Assembly (NCBI RefSeq): GCF_000300235.2
Contig: NZ_CP004388.1
Location: forward strand, 4,348,001 to 4,412,000
Direction of reading: 5' to 3'
DNA: 64,000 nt
Origin: Thalassospira xiamenensis M-5 = DSM 17429
GTDB taxonomy: Bacteria; Pseudomonadota; Alphaproteobacteria; Rhodospirillales; Thalassospiraceae
Shown: positions 1 through 9,210 of the stretch, piece after piece
Numbering within the stretch: position 1 is the stretch's first letter
How the letters are laid out: each line of letters opens with the position of its first letter
Notes under the pieces: generated by a model
Databases searched by the model: none
What the model saw: the letters and a program-made list of their open reading frames with translations, nothing else
Told to the model about the DNA's origin: nothing
Program-made: the position numbers and the translations under genes

Positions 1-5
1 AAGCC

Positions 6-359
6 ATGATTGCCGTCATTTTCGAAGTCCTGCCTAACCCGCAACATCGTAACGAATATTTCTCGATCGCAAAAGACCTCCGGCCGGTACTTGAAACAAT
101 CGACGGTTTCATTTCCATCGAACGGTTCGAAAGCCTTAACGAGCCGGGCAAGGTTCTGTCTCTTTCGTTCTGGCGCGATGAAGAAGCCGTCATGGCATGG
201 CGCAATGTCAGTGAACACCGCATTGCACAGCACAAAGGCCGTAACCGGATTTTCGACAATTATCGTCTGCGGGTCGCCCATGTCATGCGTGATTATGGAA
301 TGCATGAACGGGCCGAAACACCCGATGATTCCCGCAAGCAACACGACGACAGTTCATAA
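6..359 (+). CDS. antibiotic biosynthesis monooxygenase (ABM) domain protein
   Basis: A 117-residue protein with the small ferredoxin-like ABM fold pattern: an N-terminal strand (IAVIFEVLPNP), a helix ending in a GFIS(I)ERF strand, then SLSFWRDEEAVMAWR and a C-terminal YRLRVAHV strand. Family members act as small dimeric monooxygenases or haem/quinone-handling enzymes, but the substrate cannot be read here. The last 20 residues are polar and probably disordered. Its ribosome binding site lies outside the window, so the start is provisional. It converges on the exporter gene that follows, with 27 bases between stop codons. Confidence 0.75.
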   Translation: MIAVIFEVLPNPQHRNEYFSIAKDLRPVLETIDGFISIERFESLNEPGKVLSLSFWRDEEAVMAWRNVSEHRIAQHKGRNRIFDNYRLRVAHVMRDYGMHERAETPDDSRKQHDDSS

Positions 360-386
360 TGGATAAACAGGTTTTCCGAAGAAAGG

Positions 387-1331
387 CTAAACTTTCGCCG
401 TTGCGGCCTTGCGATTTCCATCACTTTCATCATCTTCGGCGGGCACAACCGAAACCGGTTTTGCCCCGCCTCTGTAATCCAGCAAGGCAACCGCCAGCAC
501 GACAATCGCCGCCCCGACAAAAATCACCGGCACCGGAAGCATGTCAAAGAAGATCAGATCCATTGCTACAGAAAACGGCAAGGCCGTATAGGCTGCGGGC
601 GAAATGACACTGGCATCCGCAACCCGAACAGCCCGCAGAACCATGTAGTTGGTCAGCATGGCAAAGAAACCTGCACCCGCAGAATAAAGCCAGTCAGACA
701 AGGCCGCCGGTTGCCACATGATGACGGCAACCGGCACCCAGATCACGATGGCGACAATCTGGGGCCAGAACAGCATGGAGAAATTCGTCTCGGTCCGGGT
801 CAGAACCTTGGCATAAAGCGTTTGCGCGGAAAAACAGAACGCCCCGATCAGGGCTGCGGCAACCCCCAATGGAACGCCAAATCCGTCCATTTTGGGAACG
901 CACATTACCCAAACGCCAACAAGTCCAAGAAGGGTTGCGATTACTTTACGTGCCGTCAACTGCTCGCCAAGAATCACAACGGCAAGCATCACGGTCAGCA
1001 AGGCCTCAATGAACAGATAGGCATTTACCTCGGCAATACTCATCTGGCGAAGGGCAAAGAACACAAAAAACAACGATCCGTACCAAAGAACGCCGCGCGC
1101 CAGATGCGCATAAGGTCGCTTGGTCCGGATCGACCTGGTGCCAATAAACATCAGGATGATCACGAACACAGCCACCGTCGTCACTGCACGCATCGCGAGA
1201 ATTTGTGCAGTCGGCACATCATGGGATACCAGCTTGGCACAGACATCGACAAAAACGCCCGATGCCATCGCCGCCGTCATCCACAAAACGCCGCGAAAAT
1301 TGCCGCTGAGGCGCAAAAGCGTCCCGGTCAT
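387..1331 (-). CDS. EamA/DMT-family inner-membrane transporter
   Basis: About 314 residues, strongly hydrophobic, with roughly ten predicted transmembrane helices arranged as two EamA repeats. An example is the helix around VLWMTAAMASGVFVDV near the N-terminus, with a second repeat after the midpoint. Family members export or import small metabolites such as amino acids or nucleosides; the substrate is unknown. I chose the ATG at 1331 because AGGA lies seven bases upstream, whereas the upstream ATG at 1400 would add 23 polar residues before the first helix. The gene is divergent from the LysR regulator at 1575, a common arrangement in which the regulator controls the exporter, but no operator was proven. 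Confidence 0.85.
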   Translation of the reverse strand: MTGTLLRLSGNFRGVLWMTAAMASGVFVDVCAKLVSHDVPTAQILAMRAVTTVAVFVIILMFIGTRSIRTKRPYAHLARGVLWYGSLFFVFFALRQMSIAEVNAYLFIEALLTVMLAVVILGEQLTARKVIATLLGLVGVWVMCVPKMDGFGVPLGVAAALIGAFCFSAQTLYAKVLTRTETNFSMLFWPQIVAIVIWVPVAVIMWQPAALSDWLYSAGAGFFAMLTNYMVLRAVRVADASVISPAAYTALPFSVAMDLIFFDMLPVPVIFVGAAIVVLAVALLDYRGGAKPVSVVPAEDDESDGNRKAATAKV

Positions 1332-1574
1332 CACCTGATCCTGATCTCTGGAATTAAAGTGGGTTTCCGACAGCGGGGAGACTGCTGCGGGGTGGCGCAA
1401 GGAGACTATCTATCGATCAGCCGGAAACCCTTTTCATTCGGCAGTGTGCCCGCAAAAATTGAAAAATGCGAATGAGGAGTTTTCAGCCATTGATGAGAAT
1501 TTTTTGCCCCAAACCACATTCAGGCCTGTTACACAGGAATAAACTCTAAAAACCCTGTCCCACGGAAATGTTCG

Positions 1575-2516
1575 ATGCGCCGCAAACTGCCCCCCTTACG
1601 CGCGCTTGTCGCTTTTGAAGCCACCGCCCGCCATCAAAGTGTGAAGGCAGCGGCGGAAGAATTGCATGTCACCCAAAGTGCGATCAGCCATCAATTGCGT
1701 CAGCTTGAAGAATGTCTTGGCGTTGTCCTGTTTGTTCGCAAGGGACGCGGGCTCAGTCTGACCAAATCGGCAACCCGTCTGCTCCCGCGCCTGACAGAAG
1801 CCCTTGATGGCATTGCCGATATCACCGGCGAAGTCGGGCCCGACAAGGGCAAGGCGATCCGTATAGGCGCATTGGCAACCCCTGCCTTGACCGTTCTGTT
1901 AAACGAGCTTGGTGACCTGCAGGCCCGTATGCCTGCCGATATTCCCGTTCAGTTTCGCAAGATCGAATTTGATGATGATCTTGATCCACTTGAAATCGAC
2001 ATCGCCCTTCAGATCGCACCAAAAGATTTGCCGGGGCTTGATGGCTGGATCACCGAACTTCTGACTCCCGAAATTTACAATGCCTTTGCTGCGCCTGAAT
2101 GGCTGAAAAAACGCGGACTTGATCCCTGCAATATCGATGTCGGTTCACTTGGATCGCGCGATATCCTGCTGATCGACAGCGACAGCGAACAATTTTCGCA
2201 GATTGCCAACTGGTTTGATCGCGCCACCTTTTCACTCGATGATTGCTGGACCTTCAGCCATCATATCTGGGCACTCGAAGCAGCCCGTGCTGGACAAGGC
2301 ATTGTTGCCAGCACCGATGTGATCGCCCGCAACTTTGTGGAACGCGGGGAACTGGTCTTGCTTAATTTCCCCGATTTCGTATCGCACTGGTGGTATCGCC
2401 TGCTGATCCGCCCGGCCCGTGAAAAAGACCCGGCCGTCATCGCCACCGCCAACTGGATCCGCGAACTGATCAATCCACATACGGCGTCGCTGAAAGGCAA
2501 AATGCTTAAAAAATGA
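1575..2516 (+). CDS. LysR-family transcriptional regulator, GcvA-like
   Basis: A 313-residue protein. The N-terminal winged helix-turn-helix is clear at about residues 6-65: PPLRALVAFEATARHQS, then AAEELHVTQSAISHQLRQLE. A periplasmic-binding-protein-like effector domain follows from about residue 90. The RKLPPLRALVAFE opening and the C-terminal WYRLLIRPAREKDP segment resemble the GcvA subgroup, which regulates glycine cleavage in enterics but many other genes elsewhere. It is transcribed away from the EamA transporter with about 240 bases between them, making that transporter the first candidate target. The effector is unknown. Confidence 0.88.
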   Translation: MRRKLPPLRALVAFEATARHQSVKAAAEELHVTQSAISHQLRQLEECLGVVLFVRKGRGLSLTKSATRLLPRLTEALDGIADITGEVGPDKGKAIRIGALATPALTVLLNELGDLQARMPADIPVQFRKIEFDDDLDPLEIDIALQIAPKDLPGLDGWITELLTPEIYNAFAAPEWLKKRGLDPCNIDVGSLGSRDILLIDSDSEQFSQIANWFDRATFSLDDCWTFSHHIWALEAARAGQGIVASTDVIARNFVERGELVLLNFPDFVSHWWYRLLIRPAREKDPAVIATANWIRELINPHTASLKGKMLKK

Positions 2517-2594
2517 TCTGCCAGACAGAATTCACCTAATCTGTATTTCTAATACAACCAAATCATTGGCTGGATATTGAACAGAACGGAAGCT

Positions 2595-3590
2595 ATGGAA
2601 AAAATACTGGTAACAGGCGGCGCCGGATATATCGGATCTCATATATGCCTGAAATTGCGAGAAAGTGGCTATCTGCCGGTGGTTCTTGACAATTTGTCGA
2701 ACGGTCACCGTGACGCGATTTCTGGTGATATCCCATTTGTTCATGCAGATATTCGTAATCGCACCGCTCTTGACGATACCTTTAAAAAATTCCAACCAGC
2801 TGCCGTCATTCATATGGCTGCCCTGATTGAGGCAGGTCTTTCGATGCAGGAACCAGCCAGCTTTTACGAGGTGAATACGACCGGCTCATTTAATCTGCTT
2901 GAAGCGATGCGTCATCATGAGTGTCGGCAGATCGTTTTCTCATCAACTGCCGCCATATACGGTAACACCAATCTCGACATGCTTGACGAGACTTTACCGG
3001 CTCAGCCTGAAAATCCCTACGGCCGCTCAAAGGCGATGGTTGAAACAATGATCGCGGACTATTGCGCGTTATATGGTTTTCGTTCCATTGCTCTGCGTTA
3101 TTTTAATGCCGCGGGTGCGGACCCTTCAAGGCGAAGCGGTGAAAGACATGATCCGGAAACTCACCTCATTCCGCTTGCTCTATTGGCGGCGGTCGGGCGA
3201 AGAGACGGTTTAAAAATATTCGGCAATGACTATGACACGCCGGATGGAACCTGCATTCGTGACTACGTTCACGTTGATGACCTGGCAGCGGCCCACGTCA
3301 AGGCACTTGAGCATATAACAGGCGAAACAAAACCATTTTTTGATTGCGTCAATATTGGGACGGGCAAAGGCTGTTCTGTACGTGAAATATTGATGCTTTG
3401 CAGAGAAGTTACGGGTATCGAGTTCCCGATATCTGACGCGGCACGCCGCCCGGGCGACCCCGTAAAACTGATTGCCAATCCGGCGAAAGCGAATTCACTA
3501 TTAAGCTGGAAACCGAAATATACAGACCCACGTGAAACGATTGCTCATGCTTGGGCCTATTATTGTTCTAACGCTCGAAAGTCTGAATGA
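2595..3590 (+). CDS. galE: UDP-glucose 4-epimerase
   Basis: A short-chain dehydrogenase/reductase-type epimerase of 331 residues that interconverts UDP-glucose and UDP-galactose with bound NAD, supplying sugars for surface polysaccharide. The NAD-binding motif GGAGYIGSH lies at residues 8-16. The catalytic YGRSK (YxxxK) follows FSSTAAIYG, and the family segments ALRYFNAAGADP and GTCIRDYVHVDDLA are intact. I chose the ATG at 2595, which puts the first strand (EKILVTGG) at the N-terminus. An in-frame TTG at 2577 would add six residues, and neither start has a well-spaced Shine-Dalgarno. The glycosyltransferase that follows fits a polysaccharide role. Confidence 0.93.
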   Translation: MEKILVTGGAGYIGSHICLKLRESGYLPVVLDNLSNGHRDAISGDIPFVHADIRNRTALDDTFKKFQPAAVIHMAALIEAGLSMQEPASFYEVNTTGSFNLLEAMRHHECRQIVFSSTAAIYGNTNLDMLDETLPAQPENPYGRSKAMVETMIADYCALYGFRSIALRYFNAAGADPSRRSGERHDPETHLIPLALLAAVGRRDGLKIFGNDYDTPDGTCIRDYVHVDDLAAAHVKALEHITGETKPFFDCVNIGTGKGCSVREILMLCREVTGIEFPISDAARRPGDPVKLIANPAKANSLLSWKPKYTDPRETIAHAWAYYCSNARKSE

Positions 3591-3738
3591 ACACAAATTG
3601 GTAACCTGTTCATGTGATATACGATTTTAATATCTAGAACTTTTTTGTAATTGACGAGACGGAGCGGAAGTCGGCTCCATGCATTATGGACCAGAGGGGA
3701 TACTGGTTGAATGCGTTCTGTAATTGGGGGGAAATTAC

Positions 3739-4578
3739 GTGCATAAGGTTTCTGTGATCGTTTCGACCTATAATTGGCCCGAAGCGCTTGAGATGGTCTT
3801 GCAGTCGTTAATCGACCAGAAAGACAGGAACTTCGAGGTGATCGTCGCAGATGACGGGTCCGGCCCGGAGACGGCAAATACCATTATCCGCATGCAGAAA
3901 AAATCACCCGTGCCGATCAAACATTTCTGGCAAGAAGATATGGGCTATCGCCTGTCACGTGTCCGCAATGGTGCAATCAAACTCGCAGAGGGCGATATTG
4001 TTGTTTTCACCGATGGTGACTGTTGTCTTCTTCCTGATTTTGTCTCAAACCACCGAAAAGTGGCCGAACCAGGCTGCTTCGTGACCGGCAAGCGCGTTTT
4101 TCTTAAACGTCGCTTCACTGAATTCGTTATGAAAAAGCGCTTTTCATTTCACAAATGGCCTCGCATCCTTTTGTTCATGCTGGGTCTGATGGGACAATGC
4201 AATCGCCCCTTCCAGTTTGCCCCTCTCCCGCAAAACAAGAAAAGCCTTTGGGCGCATCAGAAATGCTGGAAAAAGGCACAAGGGTGCAATATTGCCGCCT
4301 TTCGAAATGACATTCTGGCAATCGGCGGTTTTGACGAAGCCTATGAGGGACATGGTCTCGAAGATTCCGATTTCGTGCTGCGCATGATCCGATCCGGCGT
4401 GAAACGCAAAAGCGTCGAATACTGCTCACCCGTTCTGCATCTGTATCACGGACGCTCCATAGGGCAACGTCACGCCAACAAATCAAACAACGGTATGTAT
4501 TTTAAAGAGCTAGAAGCAGACCCGAGCCGCTTCCAACCGAGACAGAGTGAACTTATTCCAATCGCCGCTTCAGCATAA
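3739..4578 (+). CDS. family 2 glycosyltransferase (LPS/polysaccharide type)
   Basis: A 279-residue GT-A glycosyltransferase. The nucleotide-sugar-binding start VSVIVSTYNWPEALE, then IVADDGSGP, and the metal-binding VVFTDGDC motif are all present. The acceptor-side segment GFDEAYEGHGLEDSDFVLR (about residues 205-223) matches the galactosyltransferase C-terminal region found in LPS core and capsule enzymes. I chose the GTG at 3739 because a GGGGGGA ribosome-binding run ends six bases before it; the upstream TTG at 3724 lacks one. There is no transmembrane helix, so it is a cytoplasmic or peripheral enzyme. It follows galE, which may make its donor. The acceptor is unknown. Confidence 0.85.
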   Translation: MHKVSVIVSTYNWPEALEMVLQSLIDQKDRNFEVIVADDGSGPETANTIIRMQKKSPVPIKHFWQEDMGYRLSRVRNGAIKLAEGDIVVFTDGDCCLLPDFVSNHRKVAEPGCFVTGKRVFLKRRFTEFVMKKRFSFHKWPRILLFMLGLMGQCNRPFQFAPLPQNKKSLWAHQKCWKKAQGCNIAAFRNDILAIGGFDEAYEGHGLEDSDFVLRMIRSGVKRKSVEYCSPVLHLYHGRSIGQRHANKSNNGMYFKELEADPSRFQPRQSELIPIAASA

Positions 4579-4736
4579 AATAGTCCAGTTATCTGCGGGG
4601 CTTGGAACAACGCCAATTTCAAGATAAAAGGACCACCTGATTTTTGCATCCTCGATAGATTTCGAGTGTTTGTGCGTTGTGATAGCCTCGGCAACGGGGC
4701 ACAGCCTTATCAAAAAGCGAAAGGGATTTTCCCCAC

Positions 4737-5261
4737 ATGGATCTCAGCAAGATTGCCGTTGGCAAAGATGTTCCCTGGGACGTTAACGTCGTCATCGAAA
4801 TCCCGCAAGGCGGACCGATCAAGTACGAAGTCGACAAAGACTCCGGTGCTGTCTTCGTTGACCGCTTCCTCCATACCTCGATGTATTATCCGGTAAATTA
4901 CGGTTTCATCCCCAACACCCTTGGTCTGGATGGTGATCCGGTCGATGCCATGGTCATGTTCCGTGAACCGGTTGTTGCTGGCTCGGTCATTCGCGCCCGT
5001 CCGGTCGGTGTTCTGATGATGGAAGACGAGGCCGGGCAGGATGAGAAACTGATCTGCGTGCCGCACGACAAGATCGATCCGTACTATACCGATATCAAAT
5101 CCCACGAAGATCTTCCGCAGATTCTGCGCGATCAGATCCAGCATTTCTTCGAGCGTTACAAAGACCTCGAAAAAGGCAAATGGGTAAAAGTCACCGGTTG
5201 GGAAGGCGCTGAGAAAGCCGCTAAACTGATCGAAGAAGGTGTAGCCCGTCTCGGCAAATAA
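4737..5261 (+). CDS. ppa: inorganic pyrophosphatase (family I)
   Basis: A 174-residue soluble family I enzyme that hydrolyses pyrophosphate to two phosphates and pulls biosynthetic reactions forward. The metal-binding signature DGDPVDAM is present (residues about 63-70), with the upstream [17 protein letters not shown] and the basic IKYE/ Tyr-rich [10 protein letters not shown] strand typical of bacterial homohexamers. Length is normal for the family. A purine-rich AAGGGA lies 9-14 bases before the ATG. It is followed by a strong terminator and appears to be a single-gene unit. Confidence 0.97.
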   Translation: MDLSKIAVGKDVPWDVNVVIEIPQGGPIKYEVDKDSGAVFVDRFLHTSMYYPVNYGFIPNTLGLDGDPVDAMVMFREPVVAGSVIRARPVGVLMMEDEAGQDEKLICVPHDKIDPYYTDIKSHEDLPQILRDQIQHFFERYKDLEKGKWVKVTGWEGAEKAAKLIEEGVARLGK

Positions 5262-5286
5262 GCCGATTTATGTGCGATGGCTTTCT

Positions 5287-5318
5287 AACGCCCCGCCCGG
5301 ATTCCGGCGCGGGGCGTT
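5287..5318 (+). terminator. intrinsic terminator of ppa
   Basis: A GC-rich hairpin with arms AACGCCCCGC and GCGGGGCGTT, extended inward by CCGG/CCGG around an ATT loop with one bulged C. A short T-containing tail (GTCATTTT) follows. It lies 26 bases after the ppa stop. Confidence 0.85.
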
Positions 5319-5631
5319 GTCATTTTAACATGACGCCAAAAAACATACATAATCTCAATTCGCTCGGGACTATTGGACAAAGGATTTGTTCCGTGCAGGC
5401 GAAGCACGCCTGACGCAGGCATTAAGCCTTCCGCACCTTTCCAAAGATATTTTTGGTTACCTGCGAAACCTGAAAATCTGCATTCCCGTACCAACTTTGC
5501 GTGCAATCATTGTAGCTGATACGGCATTGCCACAAATTCACCTTTGTTGTTTCTCAACATCTTCAAGAAATTTTCTGCAAAACGCTTTGGCGACAGCACT
5601 TTAGACAACCGGAATTCAGAGTTTCAGACCA
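5319..5631. other. gene-free stretch between ppa and the L,D-transpeptidase gene
   Basis: About 310 bases of lower GC content. It holds only short frames without ribosome-binding sites or recognisable products. I see no hairpin with a T-run. It presumably contains the promoter for the gene at 5632. Confidence 0.5.
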
Positions 5632-6174
5632 ATGCATAGCAACCTGCAAACCAGTACGCCGTCCGATCCGGTCGAAATGATTGTCTCGACAGATGGATTG
5701 CTGCGCTTTGAGGACCGGGAATTTCGCTGTGCAATTGGCAAAAACGGCGTGGTCTCTGCCGATGCAAAGACCGAAGGTGACGGTAAAACGCCGGCTGGAA
5801 CCTGGCGACTGCGTTATGTTATGTATCGGTCTGATCGCCGCGCAAGCCCCCATACAGACCTTCCAGTCACCACTATTTCCTTTTCTGATGGCTGGTGCGA
5901 CGATCCTACCCATCCGGACTATAATCGCCCCGTGCGGCTTCCGTTTGATGCCAGCCATGAGAAACTGTTTCGCAACGACGGGCTTTACAACCTCATCGTC
6001 GTACTTGGTCACAACGATGATCCTACCGTCCCGGGAAAAGGGTCGGCGATTTTCATGCATATTGCCCGCCCGGATTATACCGGTACCGAAGGCTGCGTTG
6101 CGCTTGGCGAAAAAGATCTCGAAACCGTTTTGTCCATGTGCACGACTGAAAGCTATATTCGGATCGATATGTAA
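5632..6174 (+). CDS. L,D-transpeptidase (YkuD) family protein
   Basis: A 180-residue protein with the YkuD catalytic signature: His143 in FMHIARPDY and Cys155 in GTEGCVAL, the usual spacing for the nucleophile. Upstream are GKNGVVSADAKTEGDGKTPAGTWRL and a long glycine/aspartate-rich middle. YkuD enzymes form or edit 3-3 cross-links in peptidoglycan or attach proteins to it. No signal peptide is visible, which matches the YkuD subgroup with a short N-terminus but leaves its export route unclear. No strong ribosome-binding site precedes the ATG. It is followed 69 bases later by the DUF2333 gene on the same strand. Confidence 0.85.
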   Translation: MHSNLQTSTPSDPVEMIVSTDGLLRFEDREFRCAIGKNGVVSADAKTEGDGKTPAGTWRLRYVMYRSDRRASPHTDLPVTTISFSDGWCDDPTHPDYNRPVRLPFDASHEKLFRNDGLYNLIVVLGHNDDPTVPGKGSAIFMHIARPDYTGTEGCVALGEKDLETVLSMCTTESYIRIDM

Positions 6175-6243
6175 AATCATGGACTTGCCGTTGTGGCAAT
6201 GACACCCTAGTTTCATGCTGCACGCCATTGACCGGGACGGATC

Positions 6244-7218
6244 ATGATTGAAGACGATTATCTATACAAAAAGAGCGGTATTTCCGGTTTCGGAGCACGC
6301 ATCAGGCGTGTTTTCAGCTCTCGCAAGTTTTGGGTGGGCAGCCTTACCGTTATTGTGTTAGCCGCTGTCATCTATTATCCGGTCGGCATGGCACTGGTGC
6401 ACAAGATCGACGACAATCCCGATTTCACTGGTAATTATCAGGGCGGCAGCCATTCGGTAAGCACCGCATCCGCACTGATAGATCGCGAAATCAATCAGAA
6501 CCGCTGGACGGCGAACGATCCCTTCTTCCTGCCGAGTGCCGCACTGGACAATATGCCGAACTTCCAGACGGGTATTGTCTATGCCCTGTCACGCTTTGCA
6601 ATCGAGTTGTCCGATCAGATTGGTCGTACGCGTGGCTCAAGCCAGGTTGACCCGGATCTGGATGATGCAGCAGGCCTTCTGAAATTCAGGGGTGACAAAT
6701 GGGTCTTTGATCCCAGCGTGTCGCTTTTGCCCGGTGTAACCTCCGAACAGCAATACCGGCAGGCTATTGCAGCGCTTAACCGTTACAATCAGCGCCTGGC
6801 AGACGGTCAGGCCGTTTTTGAACGCCGTGCTGACAATCTGCAGGAAACGCTGAACCGTTTCGCCAATGATCTTGGATCAGCATCCGCACTGATTGATGAC
6901 AAGGTCGAAGACCCATCCTTGTTTGATCGCACTGCTGATGATGTCTTTTATGCCACCAAGGGCCGTCTTTATGCCTATAGCCTGATCCTGCGTGACCTCG
7001 GCACCGATTTCGAACAGGTCATCAATGAACGTCAGGTAGCACCAGCCTGGGCGGAAATGATCGGCTCGTTGCAGGCAGCAGCGGCTCTTGATCCTCTGGT
7101 TGTGGTCAACGGTTCGGCCGATGGCATTATTTTCCCAAACCACTTGGCCGGGCTTGGTTTTTATCTGCTGCGCGCCCGTACCCAGATGCGCGAAATCAGC
7201 TCTATTCTGCAGCGATAA
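6244..7218 (+). CDS. DUF2333 family membrane-anchored protein
   Basis: A 324-residue protein with a cytoplasmic basic N-terminus and one transmembrane helix at about residues 30-52 (FWVGSLTVIVLAAVIYYPVGMAL). A long periplasmic alpha-helical domain follows. The segments INQNRWTANDPFFLPSAALDNMPNFQTG and the later YNQRLADGQAVFERRADNL are those of DUF2333, a proteobacterial family without an assigned function. A CGGGACGGATC stretch precedes the ATG. It probably works in the cell envelope, consistent with the transpeptidase gene upstream, but this is inference from position. Confidence 0.85.
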   Translation: MIEDDYLYKKSGISGFGARIRRVFSSRKFWVGSLTVIVLAAVIYYPVGMALVHKIDDNPDFTGNYQGGSHSVSTASALIDREINQNRWTANDPFFLPSAALDNMPNFQTGIVYALSRFAIELSDQIGRTRGSSQVDPDLDDAAGLLKFRGDKWVFDPSVSLLPGVTSEQQYRQAIAALNRYNQRLADGQAVFERRADNLQETLNRFANDLGSASALIDDKVEDPSLFDRTADDVFYATKGRLYAYSLILRDLGTDFEQVINERQVAPAWAEMIGSLQAAAALDPLVVVNGSADGIIFPNHLAGLGFYLLRARTQMREISSILQR

Positions 7219-7380
7219 GACAGGTTCCCGGTACCGGGTGTCAGATCACGAATACCTGAGTTGCGCGCTCAGACTTGATCTTTTCCTGTTTTTGCCCCAT
7301 TTAGGGCCTAACCAGATGAAATCGGGAACGCCGCGCGGGCAAGATTTGCCCCGGCCCCCAGAGTGAGAGGACAAGCCGAC

Positions 7381-7950
7381 ATGTTCATTCAAACCGAGCC
7401 GACTCCGAACCCGGCAACACTGAAATTCCTGCCCGGCGAAGATGTTATGGGCCGTCAAGGCACCGCCAACTTCACGGCAACCGATACAGATGTAAAATCA
7501 CCGCTTGCCCGCAAGCTGTTTGAAGTTGAAGGCATCACAGGGGTGTTTCTGGGCGGTGACTTCATCACCATCACCAAGGATGATGCCAAAGACTGGCAGA
7601 CACTGAAACCGCAAATCCTTGGCGGTATCATGGAGCATTACACCTCCGGACAGCCGGTTCTTGATCAGAATTCCGGTGCCGCCACCGGTGCCAGCACCGC
7701 ATCAGATGGAGATGATGAACTGGTCAGCCAGATCAAGGAACTGCTTGATACCCGTGTCCGGCCGGCCGTCGCGCAGGATGGCGGCGATATCGTCTTCCAC
7801 AAATTCGAAGACGGCGTTGTCTTCCTTGAAATGCACGGCGCATGCTCCGGCTGCCCGAGCAGCACGGCGACCCTTAAAATGGGCATCGAAAACATGCTGC
7901 GTTATTACGTGCCGGAAGTTCAGGCCGTAGAACCGGTCATGGCTGACTGA
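7381..7950 (+). CDS. nfu: NifU-like iron-sulfur cluster carrier
   Basis: A 189-residue protein with the Nfu N-terminal domain (MFIQTEPTPNPATLKFLPG, residues 1-85) and a C-terminal NifU domain (about 112-185) carrying the cluster-binding Cys155-x2-Cys158 in ACSGCPSS. The two are joined by an Ala/Ser-rich linker. This architecture is the alphaproteobacterial/mitochondrial NFU1 type, which passes 4Fe-4S clusters to enzymes such as lipoate synthase. I chose the ATG at 7381 because the family starts with MFIQTE; a GTG 18 bases upstream is also open. A purine-rich GAGAGG precedes it. Confidence 0.95.
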   Translation: MFIQTEPTPNPATLKFLPGEDVMGRQGTANFTATDTDVKSPLARKLFEVEGITGVFLGGDFITITKDDAKDWQTLKPQILGGIMEHYTSGQPVLDQNSGAATGASTASDGDDELVSQIKELLDTRVRPAVAQDGGDIVFHKFEDGVVFLEMHGACSGCPSSTATLKMGIENMLRYYVPEVQAVEPVMAD

Positions 7951-7975
7951 TTTCCCGATTCGCGAAATTTTTTCC

Positions 7976-8005
7976 GCCCGGCACGCACAAATTTCTGTGC
8001 CGGGC
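7976..8005 (+). terminator. intrinsic terminator after nfu
   Basis: A perfect nine-base stem GCCCGGCAC / GTGCCGGGC with a 12-base loop lies 26 bases after the stop. It is followed by GTTGTCATT. The T-run is weak, so efficiency is uncertain. Confidence 0.75.
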
Positions 8006-8144
8006 GTTGTCATTACGCGCGGAACGCAAACGTCGCAAAGGAAAAATTAACCTTTTCGATATTGCAGGTTGCGATCCGCACAACAGGCAGGCATAGATAA
8101 CGGCTCGCATGAACCGGCAGTTTTACTGATCCTGGAGAAACAAC

Positions 8145-9131
8145 ATGAATAGCGCAAAAGAAGGCAGTTACCGTAAAATTGCGCTTGCTTCAGTGTTTGG
8201 AGCGGTAGGTTTACTGTATTTTGGCATTTTCGGTGGATGGGATGTTACCCCCACCCCTAAAGGTATGAGCTTTGACGAAGTCGCAGCAGTTACCGTTGCG
8301 CCGGAAAAAAAGAACGTCAAACCGCTCTACCGTCGCGATCCAGAAGTGATCGCGCTTAACCAGTATTATCAAAGCATCGGCTATAGCCTGTCGGGTGTGC
8401 AGGAAGTTCCACGCGTCTATATCAAACGCGTTCCCAAAGGCATGCGCGATCTGGCATCCGCAGACGAGCGCAAACAGATTTTCATTCGAATCATGCTGCC
8501 GCTGGCATTGCGTGTGAACGAGGAAATCACGGCGCGACGTGATCGCCTGATGGCCATACAGAGCAAGAAATATTCCGGCGACCCAATCAGTACGGCTGAA
8601 AAGGAATGGGTCGACCAGATGATGAAACGCTATCGCGTGACGGATGGTGGTGTCACCGCACTGCTTGAACGCATCGATATCATTCCGCCATCTCTGATGC
8701 TTGCTCAGTCCGCTGAGGAAAGCGGCTGGGGCACGTCGCGCTTCGTGCGCAAGGGTAATGCCCTGTTTGGCCAGTGGGCCTGGGATGAAGACGGCATCGT
8801 CCCAGAAGACCGTGCCGAAGGCAAAACCCACGTCATCAAATCGTTTAACAGCCTGATCGACAGTGTTCGTGCCTATGCACGCAACATCAACTCGCACCCG
8901 GCATATGCCGAACTGCGTGCTGAACGTGCCAAATTGCGTGAAGGCGGCGAAGTCGTGCTTGGTTGGGATCTGGCCGATACACTAACCAAATATTCCGAAC
9001 GTGGTGAAGAATATGTCGACTCGCTTCACGCCATCATGCGCGTGAACGGTCTTGAAACATTCGACGGGATCGGTTTCGCGTCTGGCGATATACCGCCACC
9101 GCCAAGTGTTCTGGCACTTCTTGAAGATTGA
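8145..9131 (+). CDS. glucosaminidase-domain protein, Bax-like
   Basis: A 328-residue envelope protein with a short cytoplasmic N-terminus and one signal-anchor helix (about residues 11-29). The C-terminal half holds a glucosaminidase (lysozyme-like) domain: IIPPSLMLAQSAEESGWGTSRF carries the catalytic-type glutamate pair, followed by GNALFGQWAWDEDGIVP, SFNSLIDSVRAYARNINSHPAY and LTKYSERGEEYV. Bax and related enzymes cleave N-acetylglucosaminyl bonds in peptidoglycan. A CTGGAG ribosome-binding site precedes the ATG. A terminator lies just after the stop, so it appears monocistronic. Confidence 0.88.
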   Translation: MNSAKEGSYRKIALASVFGAVGLLYFGIFGGWDVTPTPKGMSFDEVAAVTVAPEKKNVKPLYRRDPEVIALNQYYQSIGYSLSGVQEVPRVYIKRVPKGMRDLASADERKQIFIRIMLPLALRVNEEITARRDRLMAIQSKKYSGDPISTAEKEWVDQMMKRYRVTDGGVTALLERIDIIPPSLMLAQSAEESGWGTSRFVRKGNALFGQWAWDEDGIVPEDRAEGKTHVIKSFNSLIDSVRAYARNINSHPAYAELRAERAKLREGGEVVLGWDLADTLTKYSERGEEYVDSLHAIMRVNGLETFDGIGFASGDIPPPPSVLALLED

Positions 9132-9150
9132 TCGCACCAATCGTGCATAA

Positions 9151-9180
9151 AAAAGGGACCGTTTTCAGGCGGTTCCTTTT
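9151..9180 (+). terminator. intrinsic terminator after the glucosaminidase gene
   Basis: The arms AAAAGGGACCG and CGGTTCCTTTT, with one G-T wobble, form a stem that ends in a T-run, 20 bases after the stop. The A-rich left arm means it could also end transcription of the convergent lipoprotein gene at 9211. Confidence 0.85.
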
Positions 9181-9210
9181 CTTATTTCCGTAAATGGATA
9201 TCGCCAGATT

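Noticed and set aside
711-1475. 254-codon plus-strand open frame opposite the EamA transporter
   Set aside because: Antisense shadow of a clear transporter gene; its composition (His, Asn, Arg rich) is not protein-like.
5386-5604. 72-codon frame after ppa
   Set aside because: TTG start without a ribosome-binding site and no recognisable product.
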